Shown here: positions 1 to 5,276 of the stretch, in pieces | Position numbering within the stretch: position 1 is the first letter of the stretch | How the letters are laid out: each line of letters begins with the position of its first letter | DNA from: Desulfobacterales bacterium | GTDB lineage: Bacteria > Desulfobacterota > Desulfobacteria > Desulfobacterales > QNYZ01 | DNA length: 7,615 nucleotides | Direction of reading: 5' to 3' | Assembly (NCBI GenBank): GCA_029938515.1 | Contig: JAOZUU010000080.1 | Span: 1-7,615, forward strand | The notes under the pieces: generated by a model | Told to the model about the DNA's origin: nothing | Database searches by the model: none | What the model saw: the letters and a program-made list of their open reading frames with translations, nothing else | Position numbers and translations under genes: made by a program

Positions 1-21
1 CTTAACGAAGGAAGATACAGG

Positions 22-981
22 ATGTGGGCACTGACGCCCTTAATTATAGGGATTATCGGGTTGTGTCTACTGCCCTTTTTTGCCGGGGCATATCTGATTG
101 AAGTTGTCATGATGTACTTTGTCTACATCATCCTTGCCCAAAGTTACCGCCTAATCGTTACGATACATGACTGGCAACTATATCATGTTGTTTTGTACGG
201 TGTGGGTGCTTACGCCAGCGGCATGATAGCCAAGAATTTCGGTATTCCGGTCTTCGTGGCCATCCCCCTGGGAGGCGTGATGGCAGGGCTGATGGGCATG
301 GCGATCACCCTGCCTTTGCTAAGAACCAAGGGGTGGGGATTTTATATCGCCACCTATGGACTAGCGGAATTAATCAGGTTATCCTGGCTTAAGTTTCGCA
401 ATCCCTTTGGAGGCTCCACTGGGATAATCAATATCCCCTACCCCCCAGTCGTTGCAGGGATAGATTTCAGCGAGGGCACCCCCTACTACTACTTCAGCCT
501 TGGAGTAATGCTCGCCGTATTGTATATGTTGTATCGTATAGAGAAATCGCAGATAGGTGATTCTTTTAAGGCTATTTCAATGGACCCGGAGCTGGCAGCG
601 TCTACAGGGATCGACATCCCCCGACACAGGCTGATGGCTTGTGCAATCGGTGGCTTTTTTGCAGGGATTGCCGGTGGCCTACTTGTTCACCGTCTGGGTG
701 CAGTGGATCCGAAATTGTTTAACATCGTCACCATGCTGTACCTCCTCATCTGGGTGGTGGTTGGGGGTACCAAAACCTTCTGGGGTCCTATAATCGGGGT
801 ATTTGTTATGCATACCCTTTTTGAACTCTCACGTCCGCTAATACAGATAAGGCCAGCGTTTTTTGGCCTTTCCATGATTTTTGTCTTAGTCTTTATGCCC
901 GGGGGTATTGAGAGCTTGATCTCGAAGGCTGTCGATCGATGGCGAAGGTTACGTAACATGCCGAGAGCGGAAGCAGAATGA
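22..981 (+). CDS. livM: Liv-type ABC transporter permease, LivM family
   Basis: Inner-membrane permease of a branched-chain-amino-acid-type (HAAT) ABC importer, forming the channel with a LivH-type partner not in this window. The 319 residues are almost entirely hydrophobic segments, the usual LivM size. Family landmarks are visible: a GVGAY segment (60-64), the LRTKGWGF..ATYGLAELIRL region (100-120), a cytoplasmic coupling loop with the D-E-L-A-A-S-T-G-I-D pattern (about 178-204) that should dock on the ATPases, the VVVGGTKTFWGP segment (245-256) and a C-terminal FMPGGI (291-296). The canonical early motif G-Q-x-S-L-G-H is replaced by D-W-Q-L-Y-H (50-55), so this is a divergent member. The ATG has an AAGGAAG ribosome site at 8-14. 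ATPase genes follow after an 84-nt spacer. The family is secure; the transported solute is not known. Confidence 0.93.
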   Translation: MWALTPLIIGIIGLCLLPFFAGAYLIEVVMMYFVYIILAQSYRLIVTIHDWQLYHVVLYGVGAYASGMIAKNFGIPVFVAIPLGGVMAGLMGMAITLPLLRTKGWGFYIATYGLAELIRLSWLKFRNPFGGSTGIINIPYPPVVAGIDFSEGTPYYYFSLGVMLAVLYMLYRIEKSQIGDSFKAISMDPELAASTGIDIPRHRLMACAIGGFFAGIAGGLLVHRLGAVDPKLFNIVTMLYLLIWVVVGGTKTFWGPIIGVFVMHTLFELSRPLIQIRPAFFGLSMIFVLVFMPGGIESLISKAVDRWRRLRNMPRAEAE

Positions 982-1016
982 AACTACTCCTGAATAAGAT
1001 TTTGAAACACAAAACG

Positions 1017-1045
1017 ATTAATATTTTTATATATATTATATTAAT
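1017..1045. repeat. AT-only inverted repeat in livM-livG spacer
   Basis: Arms ATTAATAT (1017-1024) and ATATTAAT (1038-1045) are perfect reverse complements around a 13-nt loop, inside a nearly pure A/T run (about 1017-1048) just before the livG ribosome site AGAGGAG (1048-1054). As RNA the stem would be weak. It could be a processing or translation-tuning element or simply AT-rich spacer. I found no convincing -35/-10 pair here: a TTGAAA at 1002-1007 has no good -10 at the right distance. Confidence 0.3.
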
Positions 1046-1065
1046 ATAGAGGAGAAACGTGGCTT

Positions 1066-1848
1066 GTGTCAATACTTGAAGTGAAGACATTGAGTATGCA
1101 CTTCGGCGGTCTTGCCGCACTAAGTAATCTTAATCTCACTATCCAGGAAGGCGAAATAAGAGGAATAATTGGGCCGAATGGTGCGGGTAAGACCACCCTC
1201 TTCAATGTTATAAGTGGGGTGTATCGGCCGACCTCGGGGCATATACTTTATATGGCTGGCAAGCGTATCGACGGCCTTTCCTCAAGTAAGATAGCTAAAA
1301 TGGGAATCGTCCGGACTTTCCAGCGAACCGCGCTTTACCATGATTTTACCGTCCTTAAAAATGTTACCGTAGCCCGCCATCTCCAAACCAAGGAAAATAT
1401 CTTTGGCGTGCTTGCCGGCACGTTTAAAAAAATGGAGAAGGAATATGTTAAAAAGGCTTTGGAAATTATCGAGTTCATTGGGCTGGGCCATCTTAAAAAT
1501 GAGCTGGCGGCAGACCTGCCTCATGGTCACCAGAGAGCACTGGGTGTTGCCATAGCAATAGCCTGTAAACCCAAAGTACTGCTGCTTGATGAGCCCCTGA
1601 CCGGCATGACCCCTACAGAAAAAGCACAAATGATAGGTCTAATCCGAAAAGTGCACCAGCAGGGCATCACCATCCTGATGGTGGAGCATGATATGAGATC
1701 TGTTATGGAACTGTGTGATTATATCAGCGTACTTGATTTCGGAACATTGCTTGTAGAAGGAACCCCCGATGAAATACAGAACGATGAAAATGTAATTAAC
1801 GCATATCTGGGGACCGAAGATCTCGTAACTGTATGCACATCTTCATGA
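1066..1848 (+). CDS. livG: Liv-type ABC transporter ATPase, LivG family
   Basis: Cytoplasmic ATPase that pairs with LivF and powers the Liv importer. The 260 residues contain, in order, Walker A GPNGAGKTT (36-44), the Q-loop in RTFQ (83-86), a signature-position motif LPHGHQR (151-157), Walker B with catalytic Glu LLLDEP (172-177), the GMTP D-loop region (180-183) and the switch His in VEHD (206-209). The insert between Q-loop and signature and the GMTP ending are typical of LivG. The signature is unusual: ABC proteins have LSGGQ and LivG proteins usually Y-G-Q-Q-R, whereas here it is H-G-H-Q-R. Start is GTG at 1066, with AGAGGAG at 1048-1054; the GTG at 1059 is out of frame and closes quickly. 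Residues 252-260 form a short tail after the conserved NAYLG end. Confidence 0.93.
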   Translation: MSILEVKTLSMHFGGLAALSNLNLTIQEGEIRGIIGPNGAGKTTLFNVISGVYRPTSGHILYMAGKRIDGLSSSKIAKMGIVRTFQRTALYHDFTVLKNVTVARHLQTKENIFGVLAGTFKKMEKEYVKKALEIIEFIGLGHLKNELAADLPHGHQRALGVAIAIACKPKVLLLDEPLTGMTPTEKAQMIGLIRKVHQQGITILMVEHDMRSVMELCDYISVLDFGTLLVEGTPDEIQNDENVINAYLGTEDLVTVCTSS

Positions 1849-1854
1849 GGTGAT
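1847..1854 (+). promoter_or_regulatory. livF ribosome binding site overlapping livG stop
   Basis: GAGGTGAT at 1847-1854 overlaps the livG TGA stop (1846-1848) and lies 4 nt before TTG at 1859. It contains the alternative GTG start at 1850, so a ribosome using that GTG would have no Shine-Dalgarno sequence. This decides the livF start as TTG 1859 and implies that translation of livF is coupled to termination on livG. Confidence 0.6.
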
Positions 1855-1858
1855 AAAG

Positions 1859-2569
1859 TTGCTACTTGAGGTTAAAGATATCACGGCCCACTACTACAAA
1901 GTACCTGCCGTCAGAAGCATTTCAATAACTGTTGAAGATAATAAAATCGTGACACTTATTGGATCGAACGGAGCCGGAAAAACGACCATACTGCGTACCA
2001 TAAGCGGCTTGAAACATCCAACTACCGGAGAAATCCGCTTCAAGGGGCAGAGAATAGACAAGCTGCCTCCGCATGAGATAAATGGTCTGGGTATTGCCAT
2101 GGTTCCTGAGGGAAGAAGGGTCTTTCCTCAAATGACGGTGCTGGAAAACCTCTTGGTGGGGGCCTTTCTACGTAAAGATAAGGACGGTATTCAAAAAGAT
2201 ATGCAGGAAGTGGTCTTCAGGCATTTTCCACGCCTTAAAGAAAGAACAAATCAGGCCGCCGGCACCTTAAGCGGAGGTGAGCAACAGATGCTGGCCATGG
2301 GACGCGCCCTTATGTCTGCGCCTGAACTACTCCTTTTGGATGAGCCTTCGCTGGGGTTATCACCTATCATGTGTGGGGAAATTGGAAAAATTATCAGGGA
2401 TATCCATTCCGATGGTAAAACAGTAATCCTGGTTGAGCAAAACGCACGGCTGGCGCTGGCGTTGGCCCAGCATGCTTATGTTATCGAGACAGGCAATATC
2501 ACGCTGTCTGGTCCAGCTGATGAATTACGCAATAATGATAACGTGAAAAAAGCTTATCTGGGCGGCTGA
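1859..2569 (+). CDS. livF: Liv-type ABC transporter ATPase, LivF family
   Basis: Second cytoplasmic ATPase of the Liv importer, expected to form a heterodimer with LivG under the permeases. I take TTG 1859 as start, giving 236 residues beginning MLLEVKDI, which matches the usual LivF N-terminus; a GTG at 1850 would add three residues but lies inside the ribosome site. With TTG numbering: Walker A GSNGAGKTT (35-43), the LivF-like VPEGRRVFPQMTVLENL (82-98), a canonical signature LSGGEQQ (137-143), Walker B LLLLDEP (157-163), the SLGLSP D-loop region (164-169) and VEQN (192-195) where most ABC ATPases have a switch His. The Gln at that position is common in LivF. It closes with the usual KKAYLGG. 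The kinase gene begins 14 nt after the stop. Confidence 0.93.
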   Translation: MLLEVKDITAHYYKVPAVRSISITVEDNKIVTLIGSNGAGKTTILRTISGLKHPTTGEIRFKGQRIDKLPPHEINGLGIAMVPEGRRVFPQMTVLENLLVGAFLRKDKDGIQKDMQEVVFRHFPRLKERTNQAAGTLSGGEQQMLAMGRALMSAPELLLLDEPSLGLSPIMCGEIGKIIRDIHSDGKTVILVEQNARLALALAQHAYVIETGNITLSGPADELRNNDNVKKAYLGG

Positions 2570-2583
2570 ATTGAGGAGAAAAT

Positions 2584-3465
2584 ATGAGCACACGTGCCCT
2601 CGAAAGGGTTGCACAGCTGGATTTTTGGTCATCACATGTAAAGCCTGAGCCTCTATGTGGCGGCATTACCAACACCAATTTCGTCGTTGACGATCAGGGT
2701 GAGCGTTTTGTCGTACGGGTTGGTGACGACATCCCGATTCACGGTATAATGCGATTTAATGAGATCGCGGCTGCGCGCGCGGCTCACGCCGCCGGCATCT
2801 CGCCCGAAATTGTCCATAGCGCCGACGGGATCTTCATCATGCGGCACATTGATGGACAAACGTTTACGGAACAGAACGTGCGTGAGCAGCAGAACCTGGA
2901 AAGTATTATTCAACTGATCCAGAGGTGTCACACTGAAATACCAAAACATTTCCAGGGACCGGCGCTGGTCTTCTGGCCGTTCCATGTTGTTCGAAACTAC
3001 ATTCACACGGCCAGGAAGGGCAACAGCCGGATGATAGACTTAATGCCACGCTTTCTTGACATTAACGAAGAAATAGAAAAAACGGTAGGTGAAATAAAAC
3101 TGGTATTCGGGCATAATGATCTGCTGGCCGCCAATTTCATTGATGACGGCAAACGTTTGTGGCTCCTCGACTGGGATTATGCGGGTTACACCGCGGCCCT
3201 TTTTGACCTGGCCAATCTGTCTACAAACAATGATCTGGCTCCGGAACAGGAAAACTGGATCCTGGAGATCTATTATCAGCAACCGGCGAAAGACAACCTG
3301 CGCCACCGTTTTGCTGCATTGAAGTGTGTATCATTACTGCGCGAAACTCTATGGAGCATCGTCTCTGAGATACACTCAACCCTGGATTTCGATTACGTAA
3401 ACTACACAAAGAAAAACCTCTCTCGTTTTGAAAACGCTTATAAAGCGTTTCGACAAATGTGCTGA
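2584..3465 (+). CDS. Choline/ethanolamine kinase-like phosphotransferase
   Basis: Cytoplasmic kinase of the choline kinase/aminoglycoside phosphotransferase fold (COG0510-like), transferring ATP phosphate to a hydroxyl of a small molecule. The 293 residues show the nucleotide loop GGITNTNF (26-33), a FVVRV strand (42-46) with Arg where choline kinases often lack the usual kinase Lys, a likely helix-C Glu60, the catalytic loop HNDLLAANF (177-185: base Asp179, metal ligand Asn184), the metal Asp in DWDYAG (196-201), and the following LFDLANLSTNNDL stretch characteristic of this family. ATG 2584 has GAGGAG at 2573-2578, spacing 5. Being 14 nt behind livF, it is probably in the same operon, so its substrate may be what the transporter imports. 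Choline, ethanolamine, thiamine-like alcohols, or an amino acid such as hydroxylysine or homoserine (kinases of the same fold) are possible. The fold is secure, the substrate is not. Confidence 0.85.
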   Translation: MSTRALERVAQLDFWSSHVKPEPLCGGITNTNFVVDDQGERFVVRVGDDIPIHGIMRFNEIAAARAAHAAGISPEIVHSADGIFIMRHIDGQTFTEQNVREQQNLESIIQLIQRCHTEIPKHFQGPALVFWPFHVVRNYIHTARKGNSRMIDLMPRFLDINEEIEKTVGEIKLVFGHNDLLAANFIDDGKRLWLLDWDYAGYTAALFDLANLSTNNDLAPEQENWILEIYYQQPAKDNLRHRFAALKCVSLLRETLWSIVSEIHSTLDFDYVNYTKKNLSRFENAYKAFRQMC

Positions 3466-3603
3466 TACATCCCTTATCCAAGTTATAGAACTCTACGAGA
3501 GGCCCGGTAATGTCCCGCACGGGGTCTACCTTCTTCCGCAAACGGATTTTCCCGCCGAAAATCAAATAAATTTCAGGAATATGTGTCACCCATTAAAAGT
3601 CTG

Positions 3604-3627
3604 TACCCGCCAGAAAAACGGCGGGTA
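3604..3627. terminator. GC-rich hairpin after the kinase gene
   Basis: TACCCGCC (3604-3611) and GGCGGGTA (3620-3627) form a perfect 8-bp stem with the loop AGAAAAAC. It lies 138 nt after the kinase stop, a sensible place to end the liv operon transcript. No T-tract follows on either strand (GGCAAAGAT on the right), so intrinsic termination is doubtful; an RNA 3'-end stabiliser or a protein-binding dyad fits equally well. Confidence 0.4.
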
Positions 3628-4124
3628 GGCAAAGATAAAAACACCTCTCCCACAAAAGAAAATATACATTTTTTCTTGGTTTTCTCGGTTCGCAACAGCG
3701 TGGCCTCGTTTCTGTCACCTATTCACGCCTGGTATTTCTTTTGATTTGGGTAATAATCGGCTCAGAGTTGATCCGTCCTGCTGTTGGCGGGATCATCCAT
3801 CAGGTTCAAGGCGATTGTGTATTAGACTATATTTGCGTGCTGCCATCACAATTCTTAAAAGACGGCCCATGGTTCGCCTGGACCACAGAAAATCTTCGCC
3901 GCCATACCGTTTTGAATTGGTATGATTACAAGTTTGGCCTCACCTAAAACTTTAGATGTTGGCCATAATCCCGCAATTTGACGATATGCGATAAAGAATT
4001 GACTTTGATTACAAATCCAATAAACAGAATCATGGTGAGGATGTCTTCGTTTTCACCCTGATGATTTCTGAGATATCCCGCCAGAAGGTTAAAATATCAT
4101 CCACTTTGAAAACCTTTGATAAGT

Positions 4125-4181
4125 CTGACTTAGATAAATAGGAACAACCGTAATTAAGTAACGAAAAGGAACTTAAGTCAG
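4125..4181. repeat. Inverted repeat abutting the fic 3' end
   Basis: CTGACTTA (4125-4132) and TAAGTCAG (4174-4181) are perfect 8-base inverted arms 41 nt apart; the right arm ends directly before the fic stop triplet (4183-4185). The left arm also lies in the small palindrome AAGTCTGACTT (4121-4131). There is no T-run, so it is not a standard terminator. It could be a fic transcript 3'-end structure, the scar of an insertion, or chance. Confidence 0.3.
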
Positions 4182-4182
4182 G

Positions 4183-5055
4183 CTATTTGCTCTCTAACCT
4201 TTCAGAAATTAGGCGCCCAAGAAAAAAAGCAAACGGCGTAATATCCTGTTTCACGCTTCCACTTTCCAACGCATTCATATAGTCGTCTCGTTTTTCAAGT
4301 GGAATAACGGCCCAGGGATATCCGCCCGCAGCGAGCATCACGTTCATAAGAAATCGTCCAATACGGCCATTTCCATCCATGTACGGATGGATATATACGA
4401 ACACGAAGTGCCCCAGAACAACACGCACCGATGGCTCGGGTTCTTCTCTCAGTAAATCAAAGAATTCAGGCATGCAGTCACGCACTGCTTCAAAACGTGG
4501 TGGTACATGCATCGAGCGGCGAATATATACCGGGTCGTTTCGGTAGCCGGCAAGGTCCGTTGTCCACAAAAGGCCGGCTGTTACGCTGGGTCCAAACATT
4601 TCACGGTACCAGTCACCGTGATCATCATTGCTGACGGCACCAGGATTTTCCCCCTTTAGTACCCTGCGTACGCTTTGGCGGACCGCCTGATAGGCCTGCC
4701 AGTACCCTCGCGCAGCTAAGGCATTGCGATACTCGATATCATCCTTGTTTTCATCCGGATCCCAATCGCCAATGCGGACCTGTTCGATCAGCTCAGGGCT
4801 GACCTGGTAGCCTTCAATTGACAACGAGTGATAAGCGTCCGTAACGTAAATGTCGTCGGCTGCATTGAGATAGGCAGTGATATCGGAAGGCTGGCCAGGA
4901 GCGGCTGGAAATTGCTTGAGGATTGGTTCTCGCATTCGTTGCCACATTAGGCGAATGCGGTTCACGTACGGCGACTGTTCGCGTGCTGGCAGGATCAGAT
5001 TTAATTCGTTTTCGAATGGATCTTTTTCACGAATGTTGTAGCCCGCAGTTTGCAT
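4183..5055 (-). CDS. Fic-domain protein, self-inhibited (class II-like)
   Basis: Fic-fold enzyme, a family that usually transfers AMP from ATP (some members other nucleotide or phosphate groups) to hydroxyl side chains of target proteins. The 290 residues carry an intact catalytic motif HPYMDGNGRIGR (223-234), with catalytic His223, metal-binding Asp227 and the GNGR phosphate loop including Arg231 and the outer Arg234. Upstream, SLSIEG (77-82) fits the inhibitory-helix pattern S/T-x-x-x-E-G/N, whose Glu81 would fold over the active site and pair with Arg234. Because it precedes the Fic core in the same chain, this is the class II arrangement, needing no separate antitoxin. An N-terminal domain (1-60) and a long insert (about 135-185) precede the core. 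ATG 5055 has no clear Shine-Dalgarno sequence. It runs toward the kinase and away from pabBC, apparently alone. Targets cannot be inferred. Confidence 0.9.
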   Translation of the reverse strand: MQTAGYNIREKDPFENELNLILPAREQSPYVNRIRLMWQRMREPILKQFPAAPGQPSDITAYLNAADDIYVTDAYHSLSIEGYQVSPELIEQVRIGDWDPDENKDDIEYRNALAARGYWQAYQAVRQSVRRVLKGENPGAVSNDDHGDWYREMFGPSVTAGLLWTTDLAGYRNDPVYIRRSMHVPPRFEAVRDCMPEFFDLLREEPEPSVRVVLGHFVFVYIHPYMDGNGRIGRFLMNVMLAAGGYPWAVIPLEKRDDYMNALESGSVKQDITPFAFFLGRLISERLESK

Positions 5056-5078
5056 TGTTTTGACTTATAGCTTTTAGT

Positions 5079-5107
5079 GTAATATCAATTTTAGCTTATT
5101 TTGTCGA
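5079..5107 (-). promoter_or_regulatory. Candidate sigma70-type promoter for fic
   Basis: On the - strand TCGACA (5107-5102, one mismatch to TTGACA) is 17 nt from TATTAC (5084-5079, four of six matches to TATAAT), pointing at the fic start at 5055. It predicts a transcript start near 5072 with a very short leader. The -10 box is weak, so this is only a candidate. Confidence 0.3.
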
Positions 5108-5166
5108 GCTCTTTTTTGATTCTTGCCACTTCAACAATTCTCGGCTGGGCTATTGGTCTTCATCAT
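5091..5166 (-). pseudogene. Tiny frameshifted reading frame upstream of fic
   Basis: On the - strand AGGAG (5177-5173) is followed after 6 nt by ATG ATG (5166-5161), a better initiation site than that of fic. The frame reads MMKTNSPAENC and stops at TGA (5133-5131). In the +1 frame, from 5135, the sequence continues VEVARIKKELDKIS to TAA (5093-5091), a charged, helix-like ending. A one-base shift would give about 24 residues. It may be a decayed small gene, a leader peptide for fic, or coincidence. I recognise no family. Confidence 0.3.
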
Positions 5167-5205
5167 GCCTGTCTCCTATTCGAGGTGGACTATGTGCTGA
5201 TCAAG

Positions 5206-5228
5206 CAAAAATCCCTCAGTTCAGGATT
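5206..5228 (-). terminator. Second weak terminator candidate after pabBC
   Basis: On the - strand AATCCT then GGGATT can pair (six pairs including one G-U) around a loop of 7 and run into TTTTTG. It lies about 50 nt after the pabBC stop, beyond the first candidate. The stem is weak. Confidence 0.25.
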
Positions 5229-5245
5229 ACGAAACATTATACATG

Positions 5246-5266
5246 GAAAAATAGGCAATACTCGCC
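5246..5266 (-). terminator. Weak intrinsic terminator candidate after pabBC
   Basis: On the - strand GGCGA-GTA-TTGCC (5266-5254) forms a 5-bp stem with one G-U pair and is followed by TATTTTT (5252-5246). It starts 11 nt after the pabBC stop codon, a typical terminator position, but the stem is short. Confidence 0.35.
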
Positions 5267-5276
5267 GCCAGAGGAT

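Larger units (their letters stand above)
3466..4182. other. Gene-poor AT-rich region between convergent genes
   Basis: About 717 bases separate the kinase stop from the fic stop on the other strand. Short open frames exist: a continuation to 3628 in another frame, and TTG-started 3741-3947 (68 codons, ending DYKFGLT). None has a good ribosome site or a recognisable protein family. On the - strand, a stretch around 4030-4140 reads without stops as SKVFKVDDILTFWRD but lacks a start codon and has no known match to me. The region holds two inverted repeats listed separately, and an A/T-only hairpin AAGAAAA/TTTTCTT (3656-3662/3671-3677). It may be decayed accessory DNA; I see no tRNA, IS ends or CRISPR repeats. 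Confidence 0.55.

Noticed and set aside
1002..1037. Possible internal promoter TTGAAA plus TATATT before livG
   Set aside because: The spacing between the boxes is 24 nt, far from 17, and any A/T run yields TATA-like hexamers.
1516..1540. LivG as an inactive pseudogene because of the odd signature
   Set aside because: Walker A, Walker B with catalytic Glu, Q-loop and switch His are all intact and the frame is unbroken; LivG proteins normally deviate at the signature.
3432..3450. Inverted repeat AAACGCTT-ATA-AAGCGTTT
   Set aside because: Inside the last codons of the kinase gene and not followed by a T-run; likely chance.
3221..3589. 122-codon open frame on the - strand overlapping the kinase 3' end
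   Set aside because: Two-thirds of it is antisense to a secure kinase gene, GTG start without ribosome site, no family resemblance.
3741..3947. TTG-started 68-codon open frame on the + strand
   Set aside because: No ribosome site, no recognisable motif or family, in an otherwise gene-free stretch; kept only as part of the intergenic description.
3995..4027. TTGACT-16-TAAACA promoter-like pair on the + strand
   Set aside because: The -10 box is poor and it leads into a frame of only a few codons, then antisense to fic.
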